In this document: positions 15,036 through 23,633 of the stretch, in pieces
How positions within the stretch are numbered: position 1 is the first letter of the stretch
Layout of the letters: every line of letters begins with the position of its first letter
NCBI GenBank assembly: GCA_021462845.1
Contig: JAJTXU010000012.1
Location: 1 to 39,951, forward strand
Origin: Anaerolineales bacterium
GTDB lineage: Bacteria; Chloroflexota; Anaerolineae; Anaerolineales; Villigracilaceae
Direction of reading: 5' to 3'
Length of the DNA stretch: 39,951 bases
Translations under genes and position numbers: made by a program
The notes under the pieces: model-generated
Database searches by the model: none
What the model was told of the DNA's origin: nothing
What the model saw: the letters and a program-made list of their open reading frames with translations, nothing else

Positions 15036-15776
15036 ATGACGAAGAGAATTGTTCAAGTCACGCTGGTTTTCATGCTCCTGATCGCGTCCTTCGCTTCGGC
15101 GAGCGGGGCGCGGGCGTGGGCGCAATGTCCTGCTTACCTCACTGTCCAATGGGGCGACACGCTCGGCGGCATCGCCCTGACGTGCGACACGACTGTGGAT
15201 GCCATCCGCGCCGCTAACCCCGGGCTGGGATGGTGGCTCTACGCGGGGCAAGTCCTCAACATCCCGTCGGGATACACGCCTCCCGCTCCCGCCCCGACGT
15301 ATGGCGGGACCTACACCGTGCAATGGGGCGACACCATCGGCATTATCTCCCAAAAGACCGGGGCGAGCGTAGCGAGTCTGCTGGCGGTGAATCCGCAGAT
15401 CACGAACCCGAGTCTCATTTACGCGGGGCAGGTGATCTATCTGCCTGTTGGCGCTGTCACACCGCCGCCAAACTATCCTCCACCTCCACCGCCACCCCAG
15501 CCCACCCAGCCTCCCACCACTGACTTCTTCAAACTCGTGAAGATCACATACAAAGACGGGCTGTACATTCGCAACGCGCCCGGCGGGACGAAGATCCTTT
15601 CCTCCGCCATGCAGAACACGTATTGGTACGTCAACACCGGCAAGGTACAACGCTTCGCAGACGGCTCGATATGGATCGAGGTCAAACTCGGCGAGCAAAT
15701 TGACGGCTGTTGGACCGGCTGGATGCTGGTGAAAGATTTCCTCGGCAGATACTTCACTTCGCCGAGAATTGAGTGA
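15036..15776 (+). CDS. Secreted LysM-repeat protein with C-terminal SH3-like domain
   Basis: A 246-residue exported protein. A signal peptide (VTLVFMLLIASFASASGARAWA, cut near residue 28) is followed by two LysM peptidoglycan-binding domains. They lie at about residues 30-76 (YLTVQWGDTLGGIALTC to AGQVLNIPSG) and 88-137 (YTVQWGDTIGIISQKTG to AGQVIYLPVG). A proline-rich hinge (PPPPPPPQPTQPP) leads into a C-terminal domain of about 80 residues with LYIRNAPGGTKILS, which looks like a bacterial SH3 or SH3-like domain. It probably sits at the cell wall or envelope, and no catalytic domain is visible. AAGGAGA lies eight bases before the start. It is bounded by its own promoter upstream and a terminator hairpin at 15808. 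Confidence 0.88.
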   Translation: MTKRIVQVTLVFMLLIASFASASGARAWAQCPAYLTVQWGDTLGGIALTCDTTVDAIRAANPGLGWWLYAGQVLNIPSGYTPPAPAPTYGGTYTVQWGDTIGIISQKTGASVASLLAVNPQITNPSLIYAGQVIYLPVGAVTPPPNYPPPPPPPQPTQPPTTDFFKLVKITYKDGLYIRNAPGGTKILSSAMQNTYWYVNTGKVQRFADGSIWIEVKLGEQIDGCWTGWMLVKDFLGRYFTSPRIE

Positions 15777-15807
15777 CGGTTTCTAATTTCAAGATCAAAA
15801 ATCAACA

Positions 15808-15830
15808 TGCCCCGATTTGTAATCGGGGCA
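15808..15830 (+). terminator. Intrinsic terminator of the LysM gene
   Basis: TGCCCCGATT and AATCGGGGCA form a perfect 10-bp stem with a TGT loop, followed by TTCTT, 31 bases after the LysM stop. Confidence 0.7.
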
Positions 15831-15839
15831 TTCTTGCTG

Positions 15840-15848
15840 TGTTATACT
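15840..15848 (+). promoter_or_regulatory. Extended -10 promoter of the toxin-antitoxin pair
   Basis: TGT followed by TATACT (15843-15848) is an extended -10 box 19 bases before the antitoxin ATG. No -35 is required by this type. AAGGA follows as ribosome binding site. Confidence 0.45.
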
Positions 15849-15867
15849 TTTTCTCAAGGAACGACTT

Positions 15868-16098
15868 ATGACCAAATCCCTTACACCCCAGCCTGTAGAT
15901 TTCAACGATCTGACGCGCATGCTAAAAAAGTACGAGCGCAAGTTCGGTTATTCCACCATCGAATTCTTCCGCCGCTATTCAGACGGCAAACTCGGTGACA
16001 ACGACGAGTTTATGATGTGGGCTGGAATCTATCACTTGTATCTAACATCCCTGCCCATCCGCAAGTTCATGCGAGAGGATGCGGCTCTAGCGGGATGA
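15868..16098 (+). CDS. TumA-like antitoxin
   Basis: A 76-residue soluble protein. The segment LKKYERKFGYSTIEFFRRYSDGKLGDNDEFMMWAGIYHLY is predicted helical and has the F/Y-G-x-S-x-x-E-F plus GDxxEFxxW pattern of small antitoxins found directly upstream of DUF6516 (TumE-type) toxins. The pairing is what identifies it. Its stop codon overlaps the toxin start in an ATGA arrangement, so the two are translationally coupled. The start has AAGGA seven bases upstream and an extended -10 promoter just before it. No DNA-binding motif is obvious. Confidence 0.65.
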   Translation: MTKSLTPQPVDFNDLTRMLKKYERKFGYSTIEFFRRYSDGKLGDNDEFMMWAGIYHLYLTSLPIRKFMREDAALAG

Positions 16099-16478
16099 AA
16101 ATCGGGGATTATTTTTCGGGTATAGAGCGCAGTCTGCGCCGCATGAAAGGCGCGGAAATTCAAGGTGAAGTTACTTGCCTGGCATCGGATGAGTACAATG
16201 GACTTATTCGGTGCCGGGTTTTGTTTTGGGAGAAAAGTTATCTGGATATTTACGAAGTCGTCAGCACCGAGTTGGGATATCCGGTTAAGGTACATTACTC
16301 GTATACTTTTATGCAAAACGGAAAACGTATTTTTCGTTACGACAACGCGCCTCATCACCCCGAAATCAGCACGCATCCTCATCACAAGCATAACGGTCCG
16401 CGTGATGAGTTATCCTCCGCTCATGAACCAACACTATCTCACATCTTGAACGAGATAGAAAAACTATTGCCTAAATGA
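16095..16478 (+). CDS. TumE-like toxin (DUF6516 family)
   Basis: A 127-residue protein beginning at the ATG that overlaps the antitoxin stop by four bases. It carries the hallmark of the DUF6516 family near residues 77-100: FRYDNAPHHPEISTHPHHKH. This stretch is rich in histidine and probably forms the active or metal-binding site. The N-terminal half (IGDYFSGIERSLRRMKGAEI, then a DEYNGLIRCRVLFWEKSYLDIYEVV strand pattern) matches the usual start. The TumE type is reported as a toxin paired with an upstream antitoxin; its cellular target is not evident from sequence. It could alternatively be a solitary accessory protein, but the gene order and overlap argue for a toxin-antitoxin module. Confidence 0.75.
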   Translation: MKIGDYFSGIERSLRRMKGAEIQGEVTCLASDEYNGLIRCRVLFWEKSYLDIYEVVSTELGYPVKVHYSYTFMQNGKRIFRYDNAPHHPEISTHPHHKHNGPRDELSSAHEPTLSHILNEIEKLLPK

Positions 16479-16496
16479 CTCAAAGGAGACAACCTC

Positions 16497-18305
16497 ATGC
16501 CCACTCCCCTGCCCCGCTCGAAAGTAAAAAAGAACCAAACATGGAACGCCGAAAGCGTGTTCGCATCAGCGAGTCAATTCGACGTTGAAGTGAAAAGCGT
16601 CCTCGATGCTCTTCCCTCGATCCAAAAATACAAGGGACATCTCGGCGATAGCGTGGATACGTTCATCGAAGCGATGAACGCGATGGACGCGCTCGAACAG
16701 CGCTCGATGAAGGTCCGCGTGTATGCGACGATGTCGAGTTCGGTGGATGCGAACGATGAACAGGGCGCGGCGATGAACGGGAAGGCGATGTCCGCGCTGG
16801 CTCAGGTGGGAGCGGCGGCTTCCTACGTGGAACCAGAACTCCTGTCGGTGGGCGAGGCGAAGTTACGTCAGTGGATCCAATCGGACCCACGCATGAAAGT
16901 CTACGAGCATTTCGTCAATGATCTCTTCCGCAAGCAGGCGCACGTCCGCAGCGCCGAAGTGGAGGAGTTGATGGGCATGTTGCGCGATCCGTTCGGCACG
17001 GTGCGCAACACCGCGAGTTTGTTGGCGAATGCCGATTTCAAATTCAAGCCCGCGAAAAACAGCAAGGGCAAAAAAGTGGAGTTGACCCAAAGCACGTTCG
17101 ACGCGATCCTCAACGGGTCAGACCGCAAGGCGCGGCAAAGCGCGTGGGAAAATTACAATGATAAATATCTCGAAGCCAAGAACACGTTGTCGAGCAACCT
17201 CACCGCTTCGATCAAAGCCAACGTGTTCAACATGAAGGCGCGCAAATTCAACTCCGCGCTTGAAGCCACGCTTTTCAACGGGGACGTGCCTGTCGAGATG
17301 TTCCATAATCTCATCAACATCTTCAAAAAGAATCTTCCGCTCTGGCATAAGTATTGGAAAATTCGACGCAAGGCGTTGGGCGTGAAGACGTTGAATCCAT
17401 ACGACGTGTGGGCGCCGCTGACAACGAAGACTCACAAAGTGCCGTTTGAAAAAGCAGTGGATTGGATCTGCGAAGGACTCGCGCCGATGGGAGAGGAATA
17501 CGTCCGCGTCATGCGACGGGGATGCTTGGTTGACCGATGGGTAGATTGGTCGCCCAACGCGGGCAAACGCCAAGGCGCGTTCTCGACACGCGTGCCAAGC
17601 GACACGCATCCGTTCATTATGATGAGTTACACCGACGATGTGGGAAGTATGAGCACGCTCGCGCATGAACTCGGTCACTCGATGCACGCCTATTACGCCA
17701 GCCGCGTCCAGCCGATGATCTATTACACGTATCCGTCAATCATTTCGGAGACCGCGTCGAACTTCAATCAAGCGATGACGCGCGCGCATCTGCTCAAAAC
17801 GAATCAAAATAAATTTTTCCAAACGGCATTGCTCGAAGAGGCAATGGATAACTTCCATCGTTACTTCTTCATCATGCCCACGCTCGCGCGCCTCGAACTC
17901 GAAACGCATCAGCGCGTGGAAAAGGGTCAGCCTCTCACCGCAGACTCGATGATCGAATTGATGGCAGACTTGTTCAGCGAAGGCTTCGGCAACGAAATGA
18001 ATCTGGATCGTCAACGTGTTGGCATCACGTGGGGAACGTTCACCACGCATCTTTATATTGACTTCTACTCGTTCCAATACGCCATCGGCATCTCCGCCGC
18101 GAACGCCATCGCCAAGCGGATCCTTGACGGAGTCGCGAACGCCGCGCAAGATCACATCAACTTCCTCAAGGCTGGCTCATCGAAATCTCCGATGGACGTG
18201 TACCGCCTCGCTGGGATTGACATGACCACTACCCAACCCATCGAAGACGCATTCTCCGTGCTGGAGGAGTATGTGGATCGGTTGGGTGTTTTGACAGGCA
18301 AGTAA
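16497..18305 (+). CDS. pepF: Oligoendopeptidase F (M3 family metallopeptidase)
   Basis: A 602-residue cytoplasmic zinc peptidase that trims oligopeptides. The zinc motif HELGH lies at residues 390-394 (LAHELGHSMHAYYAS), and the third ligand Glu is in YPSIISETASNF about 25 residues later. The length and the N-terminal helical oligopeptidase region fit PepF, as do the C-terminal GTFTTHLYIDFYSFQYAIG and the AGSSKSPMDVYRLAGIDM ending. The start has AAGGAGA eight bases upstream. The gene begins 18 bases after the toxin, so read-through is possible, and it ends at a strong hairpin at 18311. Confidence 0.95.
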   Translation: MPTPLPRSKVKKNQTWNAESVFASASQFDVEVKSVLDALPSIQKYKGHLGDSVDTFIEAMNAMDALEQRSMKVRVYATMSSSVDANDEQGAAMNGKAMSALAQVGAAASYVEPELLSVGEAKLRQWIQSDPRMKVYEHFVNDLFRKQAHVRSAEVEELMGMLRDPFGTVRNTASLLANADFKFKPAKNSKGKKVELTQSTFDAILNGSDRKARQSAWENYNDKYLEAKNTLSSNLTASIKANVFNMKARKFNSALEATLFNGDVPVEMFHNLINIFKKNLPLWHKYWKIRRKALGVKTLNPYDVWAPLTTKTHKVPFEKAVDWICEGLAPMGEEYVRVMRRGCLVDRWVDWSPNAGKRQGAFSTRVPSDTHPFIMMSYTDDVGSMSTLAHELGHSMHAYYASRVQPMIYYTYPSIISETASNFNQAMTRAHLLKTNQNKFFQTALLEEAMDNFHRYFFIMPTLARLELETHQRVEKGQPLTADSMIELMADLFSEGFGNEMNLDRQRVGITWGTFTTHLYIDFYSFQYAIGISAANAIAKRILDGVANAAQDHINFLKAGSSKSPMDVYRLAGIDMTTTQPIEDAFSVLEEYVDRLGVLTGK

Positions 18306-18310
18306 ACAAA

Positions 18311-18345
18311 CAGACCCCCGAAGTTTTGAAAACTTCGGGGGTCTG
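18311..18345. terminator. Strong bidirectional terminator between pepF and an MFS gene
   Basis: CAGACCCCCGAAGTTTT and its exact complement form a 17-bp stem around a single central G, followed by TTTT on the plus strand and by TTTGTTTACT on the minus strand. It sits between convergent pepF and the MFS gene ending at 18391. Confidence 0.85.
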
Positions 18346-18390
18346 TTTTCACTTGACGAGAGGATTCTAGAGTCCTCAGCCTGTTCAATT

Positions 18391-19830
18391 TTATTGCTGT
18401 TTTGGGCTGTTTTTCGAGCGGGGTTTTGTCGCGCGTTTCTTTTTGGCGGGGACATCGGACTGAACGGGGTTTGGAATCTTCGGCAGGGTATCGAAATCAG
18501 GGAGGATCACATCCACATCGCGGATGGCGCGGACGAGGTAGCCGGAGAGTCCCACCAGCGTGCCAGCCATGCCACACAGGAAGATCATCAAGCCGAAACC
18601 GGAACCGGGTCCGGTGCCAACGATCCAGCCGAAGTAGCGGGCGAGTTGTCCGCCCTCTACCATGGCAGGTTCGAAGATTCCTTCGCCTAAGAAACCAGCC
18701 ACAAGGGGCGTAAGAGGAATCATGGCTTGCGCCAAAAAATCACTGGCGGCAAAGACGCGTCCCTGCACGTCGGGAGGGACCTTCGCCTGCAGGAAAGAAT
18801 CCAGCGAAACATTCACCACCGGTTCAAATGCCGCGTCTACAATGGCGGCGATCACCCAGAAGATCAATATTTTTCCAATGCCAAGCAACGACAACCCAAA
18901 CAGACTCGACAATACCCAGCCTAAAATGATGGCGCGTACCGGGCGTCGAATTCCGCCGAGGGTGGTGAGAACGATTCCCACAGCAAGCGCGGCAAATGCC
19001 GCCGCAGACTGCGCTGTGCCCGCCGAACTGGGGTCGCCGCCAGTACGGAGTGAAACCATCGTGAACAGGGATGTGACCGAAAGCGCCACTCCCGAGAAAA
19101 AGTTACCGAAGAGGAAAATAAGCGTTACGCCCAGCAAGCCCGGGCGTTGCAGAATGTAACGGATGCCATACATCGCTTCTTTGAGGAAACCGTGCTGCGC
19201 GCGCTCCCCTTCCGGGGTGTGCGGGGTTAGCGGGACATCGACGATCAACAACGCTGTGATAGAAACCGCATACGAGAGCAGGTTGACAATCAGGATGCCA
19301 GCCAACCCGATGGATCGAAACAGAAATACGGCAAGGAGGGGCCCGATGATGCCTGGCGCGCTATCGAGCAGGGCAAGGAAGCCGTTGGCGCGCACAAAAT
19401 ATTTTTTCGAGACCATGGTGGTGATCGCCGCCGAGTAGGACGGCGATTGGAAAGCGTAACCGATCCCTTGTAAGATTCCCGCCAGATAAAGATGCCAGAT
19501 GGAAAGAATCCCTGCGCGTTCGAAGATCAGCAAGAGCGCCGCCGCAATGAGCGAGAGCACATCGTACACCAGCATCATGGCTTTACGCGGGTAGCGGTCT
19601 ACGAACACGCCGGCAAAAAGGATGACAATGAGGTAGGAGGCGAAGTACAACGACTCCCACGAGCCGAGGGCGTTGCCGCTCGATTCGGTGTTGCTCAAAA
19701 TCCACGCGGGGAGCGCAAAAAAGGCGATGGTAGAGGCGATTCCGGAGACCATCTGCCCAGACCAAATGATGAAAATTCCCCGCAAGCCTCGCGGACGCTG
19801 GAAGGGCAAAGTCCAATTCAATAATGACAT
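18391..19830 (-). CDS. MFS transporter (EntS/MFS_3-like)
   Basis: A 479-residue transporter with about 12 membrane segments. The loop between segments 2 and 3 carries FVDRYPRKAMMLVYD, the major facilitator motif A variant (G/D-x-x-x-D-R-x-x-R/K). The N-terminal IIWSGQMVSGIASTIAFFALP opening and the overall pattern are those of drug or siderophore exporters close to the EntS/MFS_3 group. The cargo is unknown. The C-terminal tail is basic (Lys/Arg/Ser-rich, about 20 residues). It resembles the neighbouring transporter at 19918 in layout and sequence pattern (for example FAASDFLAQAM versus FSARRLIAWLT, both after a GRVF), so the pair is likely a duplication. A terminator at 19864 separates it from the upstream operon, and no strong ribosome binding site is seen. 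Confidence 0.85.
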   Translation of the reverse strand: MSLLNWTLPFQRPRGLRGIFIIWSGQMVSGIASTIAFFALPAWILSNTESSGNALGSWESLYFASYLIVILFAGVFVDRYPRKAMMLVYDVLSLIAAALLLIFERAGILSIWHLYLAGILQGIGYAFQSPSYSAAITTMVSKKYFVRANGFLALLDSAPGIIGPLLAVFLFRSIGLAGILIVNLLSYAVSITALLIVDVPLTPHTPEGERAQHGFLKEAMYGIRYILQRPGLLGVTLIFLFGNFFSGVALSVTSLFTMVSLRTGGDPSSAGTAQSAAAFAALAVGIVLTTLGGIRRPVRAIILGWVLSSLFGLSLLGIGKILIFWVIAAIVDAAFEPVVNVSLDSFLQAKVPPDVQGRVFAASDFLAQAMIPLTPLVAGFLGEGIFEPAMVEGGQLARYFGWIVGTGPGSGFGLMIFLCGMAGTLVGLSGYLVRAIRDVDVILPDFDTLPKIPNPVQSDVPAKKKRATKPRSKNSPKQQ

Positions 19831-19863
19831 CTCGCAGGGAGAATAACACAGCCCAAAAAAGAA

Positions 19864-19886
19864 AACAACCCTTGATTAGGGTTGTT
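19864..19886 (-). terminator. Terminator of the MFS/SHOCT operon
   Basis: AACAACCCT and AGGGTTGTT form a perfect 9-bp stem around TGATT. On the minus strand a T-rich run (TTTTCTTTTTTT) follows directly, so it ends transcription coming from 21267. Confidence 0.85.
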
Positions 19887-19917
19887 CGTTGTAAATTTAT
19901 TGTAAATTTTCCCGGCT

Positions 19918-21267
19918 TTAGGCGAGTTCCGGTTCCTGCGGCGGGAGGCTGTCGTGATCGGGCAAAATGGATTCGGCATTGCGGATGGAATTGAAAAAGT
20001 AACCAGCCATACCGGTCAATGCGGAAGCCAGCCCGCAGAAGACGATCAAAGTTCCCATCCCGGCTCCCGCGCCCATGCCAACGAGATTGGATAATACGGA
20101 TGGCAACCCGGTGCCTGCGAGCGCGGCCGGTTCAAGCACAAAATCTGCCAATGCGCCGCCGATGAGCGGGGAGATAGGGTTCGTAAGCCAGGCGATCAAA
20201 CGACGGGCGGAAAAGACGCGCCCTTGCAGATCCGATGAAACTTTCGACTGCCAGATCGCCTGATTAGATGCATTCACTAAAGGACTGGCAATTGCGGTGA
20301 TTGCCACACCCGTGATCCAAATCGGCAGACCGCCTGTAAAACCGATGATCGCCATACCGATTCCGCTGATCATCCAGCCCAGCAAAACGCCATGGACACG
20401 ACGCTTGAAGCCCCCCCACGCACTCATCATCACACCGCCCACCACGGCGGCAATGGCTCCGGCGGATTCAACGGTTCCGAATACAAGGCTGTCTCCGCCT
20501 GAGCGCGTCAGGATCATGGGCGCGAGCACGGTGAAGCCAATTCCCGCGAAAAGATTCCCAAAGAAGAAGACCATCTGCAAACCCAACAAACTCGGGCGCG
20601 CAAAAATATATTTGAACCCATACGCGGCTTCGCTAAGAATTCCTCCGGTTTGCGACTCTACCCCTTCTTCCGAACGCACCGGTTGCGGAATATGAACGAA
20701 CAATAACGCGCCGATAGCCAGCAAAAATGAGATCACATCGAGAAACAGGATGCCGGTGAGCGCGATCACGGGCAATAATGCTCCAGTTAAAATGGGGGCG
20801 ATCACTTGAGGTCCCGCCTCGATCAGCGACATCATGCCGTTCGCCCGACCCAGTTGTTCCTTCGGCACCATCGTGGAGATCGCGGCGGAATATGCGGGCC
20901 ATTGGAAAGCCATGCCCAACCCATAAATAATGGATGCGCCGTACAAGTGCCAATACTCAAGGATTCCCAGCGCCTGCAAAACCAATATGATAATTGTGGC
21001 AATACCCGCGCCGATATCGCTGACCATCATCATCAATTTGCGGTTGTAGCGGTCCACCCACACGCCGGCGAGCGGCGAGATCAACAGAAAAGGCGTGATG
21101 AAAAACACCTGCATCGTCCCCATCGCCAGCGCGCTGCCGGTCTCGTTGAACATGAAGATAGTCAGCGCGAACTGACTCATCGAACTGGCAAGCACCGAGA
21201 CGATCTGCCCGATCCAGACGATGGTAAAGCCGAACATCCCGCTTGGGCGGTTGGAGGTTTTCTCCAT
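19918..21267 (-). CDS. MFS transporter (EntS/MFS_3-like)
   Basis: A 449-residue major facilitator protein with about 12 membrane segments. Motif A appears as AGVWVDRYNRKLMMMVSD. Segment 1 reads FTIVWIGQIVSVLASSMSQFAL, typical of the EntS/MFS_3 exporter group. The start at 21267 (MEKTSN) was chosen because GAGGAG lies eight bases upstream; the ATG six bases earlier has too short a gap. It is the last gene of the operon that begins at 26513, 31 bases after a SHOCT-like gene and just before a terminator. Its cargo is unknown; drug, lipid or metallophore export are all possible. Confidence 0.85.
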   Translation of the reverse strand: MEKTSNRPSGMFGFTIVWIGQIVSVLASSMSQFALTIFMFNETGSALAMGTMQVFFITPFLLISPLAGVWVDRYNRKLMMMVSDIGAGIATIIILVLQALGILEYWHLYGASIIYGLGMAFQWPAYSAAISTMVPKEQLGRANGMMSLIEAGPQVIAPILTGALLPVIALTGILFLDVISFLLAIGALLFVHIPQPVRSEEGVESQTGGILSEAAYGFKYIFARPSLLGLQMVFFFGNLFAGIGFTVLAPMILTRSGGDSLVFGTVESAGAIAAVVGGVMMSAWGGFKRRVHGVLLGWMISGIGMAIIGFTGGLPIWITGVAITAIASPLVNASNQAIWQSKVSSDLQGRVFSARRLIAWLTNPISPLIGGALADFVLEPAALAGTGLPSVLSNLVGMGAGAGMGTLIVFCGLASALTGMAGYFFNSIRNAESILPDHDSLPPQEPELA

Positions 21268-21298
21268 GCGCATCTCTCCTCGTGTGAAGTTGGTCCGG

Positions 21299-21676
21299 CT
21301 ACTCGACGTAAATCTCCACGTGTTCGCCGTCTTCTCCGTCGGTCACGTCGATGATCTTGCCGGTCATGCCGGAGCGAATGGCTTCCATCACGTTAGACAT
21401 ATCCACGCCTTCCACTTCGGGGGCGAAGTGCGCGCCGATCTTCAGACCCGCGTCTACCAACGCGAGCGGGATCTGCACCGATGCCTTCGACCTGCCCGTG
21501 CGCGTGTCGGTGACGCGAATCCGCAGCCACTTGGCGCCGCCAGGCATCCCGGGCGCGCGAGGCGAAAGCGGACGTTTGGCGCTCAACGCCGCGAGCAGTT
21601 TCGTCCCTTCCTCCGCGCTGAGTTTGCCTTCCTCGATCATTTTCAAGATCTTCATTCGTTCTTCTGTTGATGCCAT
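21299..21676 (-). CDS. SHOCT-like domain protein, 125 aa
   Basis: A small cytoplasmic protein. The N-terminal helical hairpin EERMKILKMIEEGKLSAEEG (residues 5-24, continuing to about 32) is the SHOCT-like/YvlB-N type module, also found in the three proteins encoded just upstream. Residues 48-125 are a separate domain with a WLRIRVTDTRTGRSKASVQIPLALVDAGLKIG pattern, ending in GKIIDVTDGEDGEHVEIYVE. This matches the second half of the 217-aa protein at 22980 (IYVDVDRRDAK ... MVNVDDDNAHVQVYIG), so the two are paralogous in that part. Function is unknown; it probably binds partners in an envelope or transporter complex. It lies between two MFS genes with gaps of 11 and 31 bases. Confidence 0.8.
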   Translation of the reverse strand: MASTEERMKILKMIEEGKLSAEEGTKLLAALSAKRPLSPRAPGMPGGAKWLRIRVTDTRTGRSKASVQIPLALVDAGLKIGAHFAPEVEGVDMSNVMEAIRSGMTGKIIDVTDGEDGEHVEIYVE

Positions 21677-21687
21677 GACGACCTCCG

Positions 21688-22971
21688 TTACGACCCCAGT
21701 TCAGGGGTGAGGGTGGTGGATTCTTTGACGGGTTCTTCGGCTGTATTTAACGGTGTTGCCGATTTTGGAAGTTTGAACTTAAACCAGATCGGAACGACCG
21801 TCAACAACAGGGCGATCGCGGTGATTGTAAACGGGAATTGCGGGCTGACGCGATCCCATAGTTGCGCGCCAATCCACGGGGCTGGGAGAGAAATGATGCC
21901 GAGGCTGGTGCTGAACAAACCAAACGCCGTTCCGCGCAAATGTTGCGGCACAGATTTACTGATCAACGATTGATAGGCGGGCGACATGAGACCAATTCCA
22001 GTCCCTGCCATGCCCCAACCTACGAAATACAATACCGAACTTCCCTGTGGGATGTTGATCAAAAGGAACAACGATGCCGCCATCAGAATCATGCCAGAGG
22101 CAATACCCACCCGCTCGCCGACTTTGTCAGACAGCCAGCCGCCGGGAATCATAGTCAGCATCATGCACAAGCCGAACAACGAATTCACCCAGCCGATCTG
22201 TTGAATGCTCAAGCGGCCGAATTCCTGCATATAAACCGGGAACAGGTTCCCCGAGAGTTGAAACGAAACATCGCGGAAGCCGTCGGTGATCAAAATCCAC
22301 GTGATCACCCCGCCGGAGAACATCAACCCGAACATCGCGCCGAGGTTCGATTTCAACCCCGCGAACGACAACGTTGGTTTGGATGTTTGTCCCTTCGCGG
22401 CTTCGCGCGCCATGCCGATTCTCATCACCGCGCCGATCAAGTAAAAGATGCCCGCAGTCAGCAACATGAATTTGAATCCGTACGAACCAGCCAGCCACGC
22501 GCCTACCGGCGGACCGACAACCATCACGATCATAAAGATCGCCTGCGAAACGCCGTACACTTTGCCGCGATTCTCCTCTGTGGAATGTTCTGCAATGAAC
22601 GCGTCGAAACTCGGTCCCACCAGCGCGCGCGCTACCGAACCTACAGCCGCCGCCAGCAACAGCCAGTGCCAGGTATCTGCCAACACCAACGGGATGAAAC
22701 CGATCACGCCGAACACGCTTCCGATGGCGATTGCGCGCAAGCGCCCGAGCGAATCGGAGACCCACCCGCCGAGGATCTGCAACAACAGCGGCACAACCTG
22801 TGAAAGCGTGAAGAACAACCCGATCTGCGGAATCGACGCGTTCAAATCCTTTAAATACAACGGCAACAAACCATCGTACATATTCCCGCCGATGTTCGCA
22901 AAGATCATCGCGATAAGAAACAGGATCAGCAAACCGCTCAACAACGGTTGTTTTTTTACTATCTCTGTCAT
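21688..22971 (-). CDS. MFS transporter
   Basis: A 427-residue major facilitator protein with about 12 membrane segments. Motif A reads GGWVSDSLGRLRAIAIG between segments 2 and 3, and a second copy GGWLSDKVGERVGIASG occurs between segments 8 and 9, as expected for the internal repeat. It is of the drug-proton antiporter general type (MFS_1), distinct in sequence from the two EntS-like neighbours. It starts eight bases after the 217-aa SHOCT-like protein and ends 11 bases before the next one, so it is firmly inside the operon. The cargo is unknown. Confidence 0.87.
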   Translation of the reverse strand: MTEIVKKQPLLSGLLILFLIAMIFANIGGNMYDGLLPLYLKDLNASIPQIGLFFTLSQVVPLLLQILGGWVSDSLGRLRAIAIGSVFGVIGFIPLVLADTWHWLLLAAAVGSVARALVGPSFDAFIAEHSTEENRGKVYGVSQAIFMIVMVVGPPVGAWLAGSYGFKFMLLTAGIFYLIGAVMRIGMAREAAKGQTSKPTLSFAGLKSNLGAMFGLMFSGGVITWILITDGFRDVSFQLSGNLFPVYMQEFGRLSIQQIGWVNSLFGLCMMLTMIPGGWLSDKVGERVGIASGMILMAASLFLLINIPQGSSVLYFVGWGMAGTGIGLMSPAYQSLISKSVPQHLRGTAFGLFSTSLGIISLPAPWIGAQLWDRVSPQFPFTITAIALLLTVVPIWFKFKLPKSATPLNTAEEPVKESTTLTPELGS

Positions 22972-22979
22972 TTCAACTC

Positions 22980-23633
22980 CTAGCCGATATAAACCTGCAC
23001 ATGCGCATTGTCATCGTCCACGTTGACCATCAACGGTTCATCAGATGTCATCGCGGCTTCCATCAGGTGCGCAATCGCCCTGCCTTTGCCTTCGCCCATG
23101 CCTTCGATGTTCCGCCCGAACGTGCTGAAGAACCAACCCAACAAGCCAAGCGGCGCGGGGAGTCCCAGCGTAATATGCCGCGGGCCGTCACCGGACTTCG
23201 CGTCGCGGCGATCCACATCGACATAGATCCAACGCGCAGAACGTCCGCCCGAACCGAGCGCGATCAATAACACGCCCAACATCAACGGCAGGATCATGCA
23301 GTAAAACCAAAAATTTACGCCGGCATTTTGCTGAATGGCATAAATTACCCACGCGCTGAATACCGTGACGACGACACCCACCCACAACGGGATCAACGCA
23401 AAGCGACGCGCCCGCGCTTTGATCTGATCGAACTCGGGCGCGGCGGTCCGCCTCGTCTCACTCGACGCATCGTTTTCCCAGCCTGAGCTTGATTCCGGTT
23501 GGATGATTTCCATCTCAGCCCCGGCATCTTCCGCGTCGTCATCGAGCGCGCGCATCAGGCTCGCGGCATCTTCGGCAGAGATCTTCCCCTCCTCCACCAT
23601 TTGCAAAATCTTCTGGCGTTCTTCCGATGACAT
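22980..23633 (-). CDS. SHOCT-like protein with two membrane segments
   Basis: A 217-residue protein. The N-terminus EERQKILQMVEEGKISAEDA (residues 4-23, extending to about 30) is the same helical hairpin as in its neighbours. A charged linker follows. Two membrane helices then come (ALIPLWVGVVVTVFSAWVIY and FWFYCMILPLMLGVLLIALG, about residues 78-127), and a C-terminal domain with RWIYVDVDRRDAK and MVNVDDDNAHVQVYIG. That last part resembles the 125-aa protein at 21299. The start codon overlaps the preceding stop in TAATG, so translation is coupled. It could be a membrane adaptor for the transporters or part of an envelope-stress circuit like the Bacillus Yvl proteins; that is inference. Confidence 0.78.
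   Translation of the reverse strand: MSSEERQKILQMVEEGKISAEDAASLMRALDDDAEDAGAEMEIIQPESSSGWENDASSETRRTAAPEFDQIKARARRFALIPLWVGVVVTVFSAWVIYAIQQNAGVNFWFYCMILPLMLGVLLIALGSGGRSARWIYVDVDRRDAKSGDGPRHITLGLPAPLGLLGWFFSTFGRNIEGMGEGKGRAIAHLMEAAMTSDEPLMVNVDDDNAHVQVYIG

Noticed and set aside
21862-22803. Long plus-strand frame of 313 codons
   Set aside because: It is the complement of an MFS gene with clear membrane segments and motif A; its own translation is rich in His, Arg and Gln with no domain pattern.
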